Notes: generated from the letters alone by a model not told the origin. DNA of 64,000 nucleotides from Caballeronia cordobensis (GCF_001544575.2 NZ_FCNY02000004.1:372001-436000), one strand, 5' to 3'. Shown: positions 33,903-43,446, counted from the first letter of the stretch. Numbers and translations are program-made.

Positions 33903-36272
33903 ATGCAGCGCAGCATTCGTCCGCTTCTTTCCACAAACCGTATTCGTCGCCGCGCCCGCCTGCGACCGCTCGCGATGCTCGTGCCGCTCCTTGCGGGAAT
34001 GTCGTGCGCGACGCTCGCCGGCATCGCCGAGGCCGCGCCGCCATTGCCGGCCGGCGGCCAGTTCGTCGCGGGCAGCGGCGCGATCGCGGGCGGCGGCGCG
34101 TCGCTGACGATCAATCAGACGACATCGCGCGGCGTCATCGACTGGAACAGCTTTTCGATCGGCGGCGGACGGCAGGTGACGTTCAACAACGGCAACGGCG
34201 CGACGCTCAATCGCGTGACGGGCGGCGACGCTTCGGTGATCCTCGGCCAGCTCAACGCGACGGGCAGCGTCTATCTCGTCAATCCGCAGGGCGTGCTGGT
34301 GGGCCCGGGCGGCGTCGTCGCGACGGGCGGGCGCTTCGTCGCGTCGGCGCTCGACATCGGCAACGACGCGTTCATGCAAGGCGGCCCGCTCACGCTCTCG
34401 GGCGGTGGCGACGGCATGGTCATCAATCTCGGCAAGATCGGTTCGAGCGGCGGCGACGTGTTTCTCGTGTCGCGCACGGCGGCGGTGAACGGCGGCAGCA
34501 TCAGCGCGCCGCAGGGCACGGTCGAGATCGCGGCGGGCAATCAGGTGTTGCTGCAGGACGCGTCGGGCGGGCAGCAGGTCTTCGTGCAGGCGGGCAGCGG
34601 CGGCACGGCCATGAACGGCGGCGCGATCGCGGCGGCGCAGGCGAACCTGCAAGCCGCCGACGGCAACGTCTACGCGCTCGCGGGCAACAGCGCCGCGATC
34701 CGGGCGACCGGCACGGCGACGCGCGACGGCCATGTGTGGCTCGTCGCCGACCAGGGCAACGTGCACGCGAACGGCGCGATCGCCGCGGCCAACGCGGACG
34801 GCAGCGGCGGCACGGTCGAGACGACCGGCAACACGCTCGATATCGCGGGCGCGAACGTCCAGGCGCGCACCTGGAAGCTCGGCGCGCCGGCGTTCACCGT
34901 CGATCAGACGAGCGGCGCTTCACTCGCGCGCAGCCTGACGAACGGCACCTCGGTCGATGTCGAAACGGCGAGCGGCGATCTCGCCGTGAACGGCAACGTG
35001 CAATGGAGCGGCAACGGATCGCTGACGCTCGGCGCGGCGCATAGCGTGACGATCGCTCCCGGCGCGACGATCGGCAACACCGGCAACGGCAATCTCACGC
35101 TGCGCGCGGATGCGGGCGGCATCGACAACGGCGGCGGCGTGACCAATGGCGGCACGATCGACTGGTCCAAGAGCGGCGGCATCGTTAGCGCGCTCTACGA
35201 CATGAACGGCACGTACGCACCGGGCACCGTGCTCACGAACAGCGGATGGACCGCCGCGCCGTATAGCGGGGTCGTCGCGCAGGCGAGCGCGTACAAGCTC
35301 GTGAACAATCTCGGCGATCTGCAAAAGGTGTCGCAAGACCTCGCGGGCAGCTATGCGCTCGGCAAGGATATCGATGCGAGCGCGACGAGCTATCCGAACT
35401 ACTTCACCGCGATCGGGGCGACGTCCACGCCGTTTACCGGCCAGTTCGACGGCTTCGGTCACACCATCGACAAGCTCGCGTCGATCTCGAATGCCAACGA
35501 CGACTATTACGGCATGTTCGGCGTGATCGGCGCGAGCGGCGTCGTACGCAACCTGAATCTCACGAACGCGAGCGTGAGCGGCTATTCGTCGGGCGGGCTC
35601 GGCTTGCTCGCCGGGCAGAACGACGGTCTCGTCACCTACGTCAATACCACGGGCGCGGTCAGTCAGAACGGCTTCGGCGGACGCGGCGCGGGCGGGCTCG
35701 TCGGCGTGAACAACGGGACGATCGAGCGCTCGTCGAGCACGGCGGACGTCGGCTATCAGACGCCGGCGGGCGGGCTCGTGGGCACGAACAACGGCACCGT
35801 CGCGCAGTCGTATGCGACCGGCACGACCTTCGCCGGCTCGCACGGCGAGACGGCGGGACTCGTCGCGTTCAACGCGGGGCTCATCACGCAGTCGTACGCG
35901 ACGGGCGGCGTCGGCGGCTTCGGCGGCGGCGGGCTCGTGTACGAGAACGGCACGACGGGCGTCATCAACGAATCGTTCGCGGTCGGGCAGGTCGGCGGCG
36001 GCGGGCCGCCGGGCGATGCTTACGGCGGCATCGCGGCGTACAACCAGGGCGCGATTCACAACAACGTCTACTGGAACAAGGAGACGACGATTCGGACGAG
36101 CGCGGCGGGATCGAACTCGGGCACGGTGCCGCCCGATTCGAACGGGCTGACGACGGCGCAGATGAGCAACGTGTCGAATTACCTCGACTGGAATATTCCG
36201 GCGGGCGGCGTCTGGGCGATGCCGGCCGGCGCGACGCATCCGGTATTGCAGTGGCAGCAGGCGCAGCCTTGA
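33903..36272 (+). CDS. TpsA-type secreted exoprotein with filamentous-haemagglutinin N-domain and GLUG repeats
   Basis: A 789-residue protein. An extended signal peptide (about 1-44, RRRARLRPLAMLVPLLAGMS to AEA) precedes the two-partner secretion domain (about 45-300): NRVTGGDASVILGQLNATG and the NPQGVLVGPGG motif are the conserved TPS signature. The C-terminal third (about 560-740) holds several GLUG repeats (GGLVGTNNGTVAQSYATG, AYGGIAAYNQGAIHNNVYWN). A GGAGG ribosome site precedes the ATG. It should be exported by its TpsB partner and act at the cell surface, perhaps in adhesion. It is short for the family and has no toxin-like C-terminal module. Confidence 0.9.
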   Translation: MQRSIRPLLSTNRIRRRARLRPLAMLVPLLAGMSCATLAGIAEAAPPLPAGGQFVAGSGAIAGGGASLTINQTTSRGVIDWNSFSIGGGRQVTFNNGNGATLNRVTGGDASVILGQLNATGSVYLVNPQGVLVGPGGVVATGGRFVASALDIGNDAFMQGGPLTLSGGGDGMVINLGKIGSSGGDVFLVSRTAAVNGGSISAPQGTVEIAAGNQVLLQDASGGQQVFVQAGSGGTAMNGGAIAAAQANLQAADGNVYALAGNSAAIRATGTATRDGHVWLVADQGNVHANGAIAAANADGSGGTVETTGNTLDIAGANVQARTWKLGAPAFTVDQTSGASLARSLTNGTSVDVETASGDLAVNGNVQWSGNGSLTLGAAHSVTIAPGATIGNTGNGNLTLRADAGGIDNGGGVTNGGTIDWSKSGGIVSALYDMNGTYAPGTVLTNSGWTAAPYSGVVAQASAYKLVNNLGDLQKVSQDLAGSYALGKDIDASATSYPNYFTAIGATSTPFTGQFDGFGHTIDKLASISNANDDYYGMFGVIGASGVVRNLNLTNASVSGYSSGGLGLLAGQNDGLVTYVNTTGAVSQNGFGGRGAGGLVGVNNGTIERSSSTADVGYQTPAGGLVGTNNGTVAQSYATGTTFAGSHGETAGLVAFNAGLITQSYATGGVGGFGGGGLVYENGTTGVINESFAVGQVGGGGPPGDAYGGIAAYNQGAIHNNVYWNKETTIRTSAAGSNSGTVPPDSNGLTTAQMSNVSNYLDWNIPAGGVWAMPAGATHPVLQWQQAQP

Positions 36273-36279
36273 GGTGGTT

Positions 36280-36310
36280 CGCGGGATGGCGCGATGCGCG
36301 CTGTCCCGCG
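36280..36310. terminator. Hairpin between convergent tpsA and tpsB
   Basis: Arms CGCGGGA (36280-36286) and TCCCGCG (36304-36310) pair perfectly, with further pairing in the GC-rich loop. It occupies most of the 40 bases between the two stops. No clear T-run, so bidirectional termination is probable but unproven. Confidence 0.5.
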
Positions 36311-36312
36311 TG

Positions 36313-38064
36313 TTAGCTCCCGATCACCAAAAACACCTCCCCCACCGGCGCCTTCGATCCATTCGGCACCGCCGCCTTCAACGGAAACCCATACGTTCCG
36401 CGAAAGCTCACGAAGCGCCCCACCTGCACGCGAATCCCCGCCCCGATACCCGCCAGCGAAGCATTGTTCGGCTCGCCGAATTCGGGGATCCGATTCCAGA
36501 CGTGCCCCGCATCGAAGAACACGAACGGCTGCATCGCCGCGATGCCCGCCGAAATCGCCGGGGCGCGCAACTCCGTCTGCACGTTCCATCCGCGATCGCC
36601 CTGCGCGGTGTAGGGCTCGTAGCCGCGCACGGTGGCATCGCCGCCCAGCCCGAGTTCCTCGCTCGGCAAGAGCGTGCTTCCGGTCCACTGTAGAAGCCCG
36701 CGCGCCGACACCGAAAAGCCCGACTTGCCGAGCGGCATGTCGCGCTGCGCCGACAGTTGCATGTACTGATAACGCGGCTTCGCGCCGAGCCGCGCCGCAT
36801 CGTAGGCGGCGTCGTTGCTGCTGCTGTCGAAATAGCCGGGACTCACAAAGAGCGCGGCATTCAGATGCGTGTCGCCCGATGCATCGCTGCGCAGCAGGTC
36901 GTAGGCGAAGACGAACTGATGGATATGCGTGTTCGCATTGAACACCTGAAAGCCGCCGAACTCCAGGTCGTTGTTCGAGCGCTTGAAGTCGTAGCCGATC
37001 TGCACCTGCTGCTGCCACGCGCCGGCGTTGTCGAGCGGCGGCAAGCGCCAGTCGTAGCGAAAGCTGAGCTGCGCACTCAGGCCCGTCTGTCCATAACTGT
37101 CCGGCAGACGCGGCGTGCTTTGCGCGAACACACCGAACAGTTCGACGCGATCCAGCCACGGCAGCGGCGCGACCACGTTGAATGCATGCGCGATATAGCG
37201 CGGACGATCCGGCCGCCCTTCGATATCCGGATTGCCGCTCAGCAGATCGTTACTCGCGGTCATCTGATAGCCGATGCGCGCATCGATGCCGAACAGGTTG
37301 CCGTAGTCGAATCCCGCGAGAATGCGATCGCGGCCGAGATCGCGCACGCCGTCGTTGTTATAGCCGCCGTAGAGGCGAAACGGAAAGCGGTCTTCGGTTT
37401 GCAGCACGACATCGGTCGTATTGGCGGCGACGCCGGGCGCGTAGACCACATCCACACGCCGGTACGGATTCGCATTGAGCAGCGCTAGGCCCGCGGCGAC
37501 ATCGGCTTCGCGGATCGGCTCGCCGGGCGCGAGCGGCATCTCGCGCATGAGCAGCGCATCGGAGAAATAGCGATTGCCTTTGGGCGTCACGCGCCCCGCG
37601 CGAAACTCCGCAATCGCGATCTTCACGACGCCGTTGCTCACGTCCTGCTCGGGGACGTAGACATCGACGAGCGGCTGGCCCGCATCGCGATAGCGCTTCA
37701 CGACCGCGCGGCGAATCTCGGCGAGACGCGCGAAGGTCAACGGCTTGTGGAGATCGTTCGAGAAGCCGTCGAGAAACTCGGGCGTGAGCAAGGGAACGCC
37801 GCTCGATGTGATCGCGCCGTTCGCGCCCGACTGCATCGGTGAAGCGGCGTCGGCACGCACGAAAGCGATGCCGCGCAGATCGCGGATCGCGATATCGTGC
37901 GATCCGTCGCCCGGCTCGGGCGGCGATGGCGCTGCGCGTGGCCTCGCGGCGGCGGGCGGCGCGAGCGGCGCGACATCGCGATACGACTGCGCGGCGGCCT
38001 CGCCTGCATGAACGACGCAGACGAGCGCGGACAAAAGCGTTGCGGCGAGTCGGGCGCGCGTCAA
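36313..38064 (-). CDS. TpsB outer-membrane transporter (ShlB/FhaC/HecB family)
   Basis: A 583-residue protein starting at a TTG (38064), the only in-frame start that gives the signal peptide (TLLSALVCVVHAGEAAAQ). It has a Pro-rich linker, a POTRA region (about 110-260: FARLAEIRRAVVKRYRDAGQPLVDVYVPEQ), then a 16-strand barrel (from about 270) with the VRGY loop motif (GGDATVRGYEPYTAQGDRGW) that projects into the pore. It would export TpsA across the outer membrane. Partner genes normally run in the same direction; here they face each other end to end. Confidence 0.92.
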   Translation of the reverse strand: MTRARLAATLLSALVCVVHAGEAAAQSYRDVAPLAPPAAARPRAAPSPPEPGDGSHDIAIRDLRGIAFVRADAASPMQSGANGAITSSGVPLLTPEFLDGFSNDLHKPLTFARLAEIRRAVVKRYRDAGQPLVDVYVPEQDVSNGVVKIAIAEFRAGRVTPKGNRYFSDALLMREMPLAPGEPIREADVAAGLALLNANPYRRVDVVYAPGVAANTTDVVLQTEDRFPFRLYGGYNNDGVRDLGRDRILAGFDYGNLFGIDARIGYQMTASNDLLSGNPDIEGRPDRPRYIAHAFNVVAPLPWLDRVELFGVFAQSTPRLPDSYGQTGLSAQLSFRYDWRLPPLDNAGAWQQQVQIGYDFKRSNNDLEFGGFQVFNANTHIHQFVFAYDLLRSDASGDTHLNAALFVSPGYFDSSSNDAAYDAARLGAKPRYQYMQLSAQRDMPLGKSGFSVSARGLLQWTGSTLLPSEELGLGGDATVRGYEPYTAQGDRGWNVQTELRAPAISAGIAAMQPFVFFDAGHVWNRIPEFGEPNNASLAGIGAGIRVQVGRFVSFRGTYGFPLKAAVPNGSKAPVGEVFLVIGS

Positions 38065-38365
38065 TCGAAGCGGCGCGCGCGGCGAACATGAATCATGTCG
38101 GCTCCGGCGTTGTCTCGCGTGGTCGGGCTTCGCATGGTATCAGCGCGTCGCGCGGCGCGGAACGACTCATGCGGCAAGCTTGTTAGCTGCGCGCCATCGC
38201 GCGTAGAAATGACCCGGCATGCCGCGCGAGCCAGTAGGAATAACCGCTCGCTCGCGCCACGCGTATTACGACATGCCGCGAGCCTATCTGCGGAGCGCTC
38301 AACCCATCTATGATTCGAAGTTGATCGGCTTGATGCACGGCCGACCCCGCATTGTCAGGACCATG
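38065..38365. other. 301-base divergent intergenic region between tpsB and the phytochrome gene
   Basis: It must contain the promoters of both tpsB (minus) and the bacteriophytochrome gene (plus). No convincing -35/-10 pair, palindrome or small gene was seen. Confidence 0.4.
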
Positions 38366-40759
38366 ATGGACAAATCCTCAACCGGCGCAGACATGACCGA
38401 CACCGCGACGCCCGATGCGTCCGCCAGCGCGCAATGCGCGCGCGAGCCGATTCACATTCCCGGCGGCATTCAGCCTCACGGCGTGCTCTTCAGCGTGGAC
38501 GCGCACTGTTACATCACGCAGACGAGCGCGAACGTCGCGCAGTTCGCGCATATCGAAGCCGATGCGTGCCTCGGCCGCGCGCTGTCCTCGGTGCTCGGCC
38601 AGCAGGCCGCCGAACGCGCGAGCGCGGGCCTCAAGCAACTCTCGCGCGACGGCGCGACGATCCACGTCGGCAATGTCGTGCTCGACGGATGGACGCCGCG
38701 CGGTCCGGTCGCGATCGTCGTGCATCGGCATGACGGCCTGCTGTTCGTCGAAGTCGAGCCTGCGCAGGACACGGCCGACGTCTTCTCGACCATGTATCCG
38801 CTCATGCGCTCCTTCGTCACCGACGTGCAATCCATGCGCACGGTCGAGCAGCTGTGCCAGTTCGCCGCGACGGAGATCTCGCGCATCGCGGGCTTCGGCC
38901 GCACGCTGGTCTATCAGTTCGATGACGAAGGTCACGGCAACGTGCTCGCTGAAAGCGTCGAGCCGGGTTATCCGTCGTATCTGAATCAGCACTTTCCGGC
39001 CTCCGACATTCCGGCGCAGGCGCGCGAGCTGTATCGCCGCAACCGCATCCGCCTCATTTCGAACGCGAACTACGAAGCCGCGCCGCTCGTGCCCGCGCTG
39101 CATCCGGCGACCGGCCGCCCGACCGATCTCACCCACGCGTCGCTGCGCAGCGTCTCGTCCGTGCATCTGCAATACATGCGCAACATGGGCACGCTCGCGT
39201 CCATGTCGATGTCGATCATCGTCGACGACAAGCTATGGGGCCTGATTTCCTGCCATCACGCGACGCCGCGCCTGCCGCCGTTCGAAGTGCGCACCGCGTG
39301 CGAGCATGTCGCGCAGATCGTGTCGCTGCAGATCGAGGCGCGCGAGACGCAAAACGAAGCGCATTACCGGCTCGAACTGCGCCGCATGCTGTCGAAGCTG
39401 CTTTCGTCGATGGCGAACACCGACAGCTTCGTCGAAGCACTCGTCGGCGACGCCGCCGATCTGCTCGGCTTCACCCGCTCGTCGGGCGCGGCGGTGATCT
39501 TCGAAGGCCGCACGTCGCTCGTCGGCGTGACGCCGGGCGAGCATGGCGTCACCGCGCTCGTCGACTGGCTCGACGATCAGAGCGAAGACGTCGTGCTGTC
39601 CGATTGCGCGTCGCGGGATTGCGCCGCGCTCGCCGGCTCGCCGGACGTGGCCGGCTTTCTCGCGGTGTCGATCTCGAAGATCTACCGCAACTACGTGATC
39701 TGGTTTCGCCGCGAAGTCGTGCAGACGATCGAATGGGCCGGCGATCCGCGCGCCAAGCTCACCAGTCTCGCCGCTTCGCTTTCGCCGCGCGAGAGCTTCG
39801 ATACCTGGACCGATGTCGTGCGCGACCGCTCGCTGCCGTGGCGTGCCGCGGAACGCGAGATCGCGCTTGAATTTCGCGCGGCGGTGCTCGGCATCGTGCT
39901 GCGGCGCGCGGAGGAAATCGCGCAGCTCGCGACCGAACTCGGACGCGCGAATCACGAGCTCGAAGGTTTTTCGTACACGGTGTCCCATGATTTGCGCGCG
40001 CCGTTGCGGCACATCGTGAGCTTCGCGGATCTGTTGAAGCAGATGGACGGCGAGAAGCTCTCCGAGCGCGGGCGCGGGTATCTGGACCGGATCGTCACGT
40101 CGGCGCGTTTCGGCGGCCGTCTCGTCGACGATCTGCTGTCGTTCGCGCAACTCGGCCGCGCGGCGCTGCGTCCGCACAAGGTCGATGTGCACGCGCTCGT
40201 GCGCACGGTCATCCAGAACGATATCGACGAACAGGCGTCGTCGCGCGTGCGCTGGACGGTGGAGGCGCTGCCGCCGATCGAAGCCGACCACGTCTTTCTG
40301 CACGTCGCGTTCGCGAACATCATTTCCAACGCGGTGAAGTTCAGCGCGCAGCGCGAGCAGCCGGAGATCGAGGTCGCGGCGCAGGACGGCACGGGCGAGC
40401 TGGTCGGGCACGCCGTGTATCGGGTGCGCGACAACGGCGTCGGCTTCGACATGCGGTATGTCGACAAGCTCTTCGGCGTGTTTCAGCGGCTGCATGTGAA
40501 CGAACAGTTCGACGGCACCGGCATCGGGCTCGCGAACGTGCGGCGCATCATCGAGCGGCATGGCGGCAAGGCGTGGGCCGAAGGCACGCCGGATCGCGGC
40601 GCGACCTTCTACATGGCGCTGCCGAAGCAGTTCCGCCCCGAAAGCGGCGTCAGGCGCGATACCGCCGCGACCGCGCTCGCGCGCCTCGCGGCGGGCACGG
40701 GCGGCGCGGGGCACGATATCGAACAGCTTCTGAAGCGCGCGGAGCAGGAGAAGAAATAA
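38366..40759 (+). CDS. bphP: Bacteriophytochrome sensor histidine kinase
   Basis: About 797 residues from the ATG at 38366 (AGGA 5 bases upstream; an ATG at 38363 is also possible). Order: short N-tail with Cys24 (AQCAREPIHIPGGIQPHG), which matches the biliverdin-linking cysteine of Deinococcus BphP; PAS; GAF with the chromophore-pocket motif FPASDIPAQARELY and the His in SVHLQYMRNMG; PHY; then HisKA (FSYTVSHDLRAPLRHIVSF) and ATPase (NIISNAVKF, NGVGFDMRY, GTGIGLANVRRII). It should sense red/far-red light with bound biliverdin and autophosphorylate. No receiver domain, response regulator or heme oxygenase gene is nearby. Confidence 0.94.
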   Translation: MDKSSTGADMTDTATPDASASAQCAREPIHIPGGIQPHGVLFSVDAHCYITQTSANVAQFAHIEADACLGRALSSVLGQQAAERASAGLKQLSRDGATIHVGNVVLDGWTPRGPVAIVVHRHDGLLFVEVEPAQDTADVFSTMYPLMRSFVTDVQSMRTVEQLCQFAATEISRIAGFGRTLVYQFDDEGHGNVLAESVEPGYPSYLNQHFPASDIPAQARELYRRNRIRLISNANYEAAPLVPALHPATGRPTDLTHASLRSVSSVHLQYMRNMGTLASMSMSIIVDDKLWGLISCHHATPRLPPFEVRTACEHVAQIVSLQIEARETQNEAHYRLELRRMLSKLLSSMANTDSFVEALVGDAADLLGFTRSSGAAVIFEGRTSLVGVTPGEHGVTALVDWLDDQSEDVVLSDCASRDCAALAGSPDVAGFLAVSISKIYRNYVIWFRREVVQTIEWAGDPRAKLTSLAASLSPRESFDTWTDVVRDRSLPWRAAEREIALEFRAAVLGIVLRRAEEIAQLATELGRANHELEGFSYTVSHDLRAPLRHIVSFADLLKQMDGEKLSERGRGYLDRIVTSARFGGRLVDDLLSFAQLGRAALRPHKVDVHALVRTVIQNDIDEQASSRVRWTVEALPPIEADHVFLHVAFANIISNAVKFSAQREQPEIEVAAQDGTGELVGHAVYRVRDNGVGFDMRYVDKLFGVFQRLHVNEQFDGTGIGLANVRRIIERHGGKAWAEGTPDRGATFYMALPKQFRPESGVRRDTAATALARLAAGTGGAGHDIEQLLKRAEQEKK

Positions 40760-40760
40760 A

Positions 40761-40791
40761 AACGGCCGCGATCTCGTCGATCGCGGCCGTT
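40761..40791. terminator. Bidirectional rho-independent terminator
   Basis: Thirteen-base perfect arms AACGGCCGCGATC (40761-40773) and GATCGCGGCCGTT (40779-40791), loop TCGTC. On the minus strand it is followed by TTTTATTT, so it ends the porin transcript well; on the plus strand TTT follows, so it can also end the phytochrome transcript. Confidence 0.88.
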
Positions 40792-40831
40792 TCATGTTGC
40801 CTTCGCGTGGCTTTCTGATGCAGCGCTGCGC

Positions 40832-41989
40832 TTAGAAGCGGTGGCGCAGCCCCACCGTCGCGGCGACCTGATTCTGCGTCGACGACGGCGACAGCGTGTT
40901 GATCATCGCAACGTTCGCGCCGGCATTGCCGAGGTCGCCCGATGCGTGTTGATACACGCCTTCGACATAGACATCAGTGCGCTTCGAGAGCGAGTAGTCG
41001 GCCTGCAGCGAAACCGTGTGCCACTTCGGATCGCCCGAGCCGTTGCTGCCCGTCACCTTGCCGTCCGTGTACGTGTAGGCGGCGTCGAGCGCGAGCGCCG
41101 GCGTAAGCGCGTAGCGGCCGTTCAGCTCGAAGTTGTTCAGATGCAGGTTCGTGTTGCCCGGAATCGCGATCGACGTGCCGCCTTGCGACGCGGCGAGCAA
41201 CTGGTCGTAGTGCGTGTTGGTCCACACGAAGCCGACTTGCGCCGGGCCGTACGTGTAGTTCACGCCCGCGCCGAAGGTGCGTTGCAACTCGGCCGTCAGA
41301 TTGGCGTTGTTGCCCTGTCCGGCCGACACCGCGCCATTTGCGTTCGTGCCGTTGCGCGAATTATTCGTCTGCAGATAAGCCGCCGCGAAATTCAGCGGAC
41401 CATTGCCGTACGAAGCGCCCGCGCTCCATGCGCGGTTATTCGAAAACTCGCCGGCGTCGTTCGAGAAGCCGTACAGGCCGCCGAACTTGAAGCCCGCGTA
41501 ATTCGCGCTTTGATATTTGACCGAGTTCTTGATCGAGAACGAATGATCGAGATTGTCGTTATCGAACGGATGCCCGGCCATATTATTGCCGAAGCCCGAA
41601 CCCGCTTCCGAGAGCGGCGCGAGATAATCGACCATCGAATCATACTGACGGCCGAGCGTAACCGTGCCGTATTGATCGTGTTGCAGGCCGACATAAGCCT
41701 GGCGGTTGAACATCGTATTGCTTTCGGTGTAACGGCCGTTATTCAGGTTGAAGCCGCTCTCCAACTTGAAAAGCGCGTGCAAACCGCCGCCCAGATCTTC
41801 CGTGCCTTTCAGGCCGAAATACGTATCGGAAAGCGCGCCGCTGCCTTGCTGCCAGTTGTTATGGCCGCCGGAATTGTTCGTGTAGACGAGACCTGCGTCC
41901 AGCGTGCCGTACAGCGTGACGCTGCTCTGCGCGTGGGCCGCCGCTGCGAACGTGCCGAGAATGCCCGCGATGAGAAGAGTTTTTTTCAT
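40832..41989 (-). CDS. Outer-membrane porin (Gram-negative porin, Porin_4 type)
   Basis: A 385-residue protein with the start at 41989 chosen for the signal peptide MKKTLLIAGILGTFAAAAHA. The mature sequence begins QSSVTLYGTLDAGLVYTNNSGG and ends VGLRHRF with the terminal Phe. Constriction-region motif TLGRQYDSMVDYLAPL is the same as in the porin at 32 kb. Asn- and Gly-rich loops (NNGRYTESNT, NNAGANVA-like) are typical. It is the second porin of the window; the two are clear homologues but not near-identical, so not a recent duplication. Terminated by the hairpin at 40761. Confidence 0.92.
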   Translation of the reverse strand: MKKTLLIAGILGTFAAAAHAQSSVTLYGTLDAGLVYTNNSGGHNNWQQGSGALSDTYFGLKGTEDLGGGLHALFKLESGFNLNNGRYTESNTMFNRQAYVGLQHDQYGTVTLGRQYDSMVDYLAPLSEAGSGFGNNMAGHPFDNDNLDHSFSIKNSVKYQSANYAGFKFGGLYGFSNDAGEFSNNRAWSAGASYGNGPLNFAAAYLQTNNSRNGTNANGAVSAGQGNNANLTAELQRTFGAGVNYTYGPAQVGFVWTNTHYDQLLAASQGGTSIAIPGNTNLHLNNFELNGRYALTPALALDAAYTYTDGKVTGSNGSGDPKWHTVSLQADYSLSKRTDVYVEGVYQHASGDLGNAGANVAMINTLSPSSTQNQVAATVGLRHRF

Positions 41990-42841
41990 GGTTCTCTGAG
42001 TGTCCTGTTTAATGCGAAAGCTTCCGGGGTGCAGCGGGCCATTGGCCTTTCGCTTCCCGCGAGAAACTGGACACACTGTATGCGACGAGCGCGCGAATTT
42101 GGCTGCGCATCGCGCGCAATAATCATTTGCTGATTTCGCGAATCGGTGCGCCGAGGGCTTCATATCCGTTTAAGCTCAACTGCTTAGCGGCAATTCCGTG
42201 TGAACAATGCACCGAACCCTGTTGCGCATGGGCGACGTCATTAGTGCGTATCGCGGATAAGTCCATTGCGCCGCGTGCGGTTTATATCCGCCGATGCGGT
42301 TGTTAAGCTGCATCCGTCAACAGAACTCCGAGAAGTTATTCTGAGGACACGGAGCGGTTTCGCGAGAGGAGACCGCTCCGTTTCAACGCGCCTTCATGAA
42401 ATGAATTGGCTTTTCTTTGCGATTGGTCAATATGCGCGCTTGCGACGTTTTAATCGTCTCGCATTTTCTACGTCGCGCGAAATATTCAGTTTTCCAAACG
42501 ATTTCTCGCGAGAATTCGCACGGATATCGGAACGACTCGCATTTAGACGCATAAATGCGCTAAACGCGATATGTTTTACGGAATATCCCGTTCGCTTTGA
42601 AAACTTTGCGCACTAATGCGGCGCGGGACGTGCAATCCGCCAGCTTCCGCAATGCATCCGCAAGAAATTTCATCTGCCATTCATAAATGTGTAACCAGCG
42701 CCCAAACGTTTGCCGCTTGAGCCCGCCGCGGGTTTGGCCAGCATCGTTTCAATTCGAAACATCTTGTAGTGCTTTGAATTCCCTGTGCGGTACATGAATT
42801 GCTTAAATAGAGGTCTCTGCAAAATCAGCCGGAACAGTGCC
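41990..42841. other. 852-base AT-richer intergenic region
   Basis: No gene is convincing here; a 116-codon frame at 42266-42616 has no ribosome site and no recognisable features. The region is visibly richer in A and T than the flanks, especially from 42400 to 42700. It contains the strong hairpin at 42349-42383 with no gene upstream of it on the plus strand. It includes the porin promoter. Confidence 0.5.
42349..42383 (+). terminator. Orphan hairpin with T-tail, possible sRNA terminator
   Basis: Arms ACGGAGCGGTTTC (42349-42361) and GAGACCGCTCCGT (42369-42381) pair over 13 bases with a single G-T wobble, and TTT follows. There is no coding gene upstream on this strand for more than a kilobase, so the hairpin may end a small RNA transcribed within the intergenic region. 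Confidence 0.55.
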
Positions 42842-43165
42842 ATGAAGAGAAGTGCCAATGCGACCACCGTCCCCGCGTTTCGACAGCGTCGACCCGCCCA
42901 ACTCGCTGAGCGCGAGCTTCAGCATCTTGAGATGATCCTGGCGAATTTCGTCGATCCCAGCGTGGCGTCCGATCGCCTGCCCGCGCGATATTGGGACATG
43001 CGCGTCGCGCAACTGGACGAGCAATACGATCTCGTGCCGTCGCAAAGCCAGCGCGTCGCATTGCTTCAGAAAAAGCTCGCGTTGCTGGACAGCGCGCTCG
43101 AGTCCGCTTCTTCCGCCGCCGACGTGCAGGAAGAAGGACAGCAGAGCCGGCGCGCCGCCGCCTAG
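42842..43165 (+). CDS. Hypothetical protein of 107 residues
   Basis: The start at 42842 (MKRSANATTVPAFRQRR) has GGAAC upstream with good spacing. Two helical stretches are visible (LAERELQHLEMILANFVDP and VALLQKKLALLDSALESASSA), separated by RYWDMRVAQLDEQYDLVPSQ. It looks like a small cytoplasmic helical protein, with no recognised family. Its stop overlaps the stop of a convergent gene in the shared tetramer CTAG. Confidence 0.65.
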   Translation: MKRSANATTVPAFRQRRPAQLAERELQHLEMILANFVDPSVASDRLPARYWDMRVAQLDEQYDLVPSQSQRVALLQKKLALLDSALESASSAADVQEEGQQSRRAAA

Positions 43166-43446
43166 CTCGACCGCGTAGCCCCGGGCGGCGACGACACCGC
43201 GCCCACCCAGTCGTCGACGAGCGCGCGTGCCGCCGTGTGTGCGCACATCAGCGCGTCCTCGGCCGAGACGAAGCTCGACGCATTGCTGCCCATGCGCAGC
43301 GGCGAAAACGCCGTGACCGGCCTGCCCGACCGGCTGATGGTCACGCTCGCCAGATAGTGAATCGCGCCAGGCGGCGGGACCAGCCTGCAACTCGTTTCGA
43401 TCGCGACTTCGAGCACGAAGCCCTTGTGGTTGTACGACCGTATCAT
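43162..43446 (-). CDS. Hypothetical protein of 94 residues
   Basis: Begins MIRSYNHKGFVLEVAIETSCRLVPPPGAIHYLASVTISRSGRPVTAF and continues with a helical part (SAEDALMCAHTAARALVDDWV). The alternation of short strands followed by a helix suggests a small alpha/beta domain. The family is not recognised. It shares its stop region with the convergent gene at 42842 and lies 104 bases upstream of the end of an MFS gene. Confidence 0.62.
   Translation of the reverse strand: MIRSYNHKGFVLEVAIETSCRLVPPPGAIHYLASVTISRSGRPVTAFSPLRMGSNASSFVSAEDALMCAHTAARALVDDWVGAVSSPPGATRSS

Noticed and set aside
33903..36272. Contact-dependent inhibition (CDI) system
   Set aside because: The TpsA protein is too short, has no toxin-like C-terminal module, and no immunity gene follows it.
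42266..42616. A 116-codon frame in the AT-rich gap
   Set aside because: No ribosome site, no recognisable features, and it contains the hairpin at 42349-42383.
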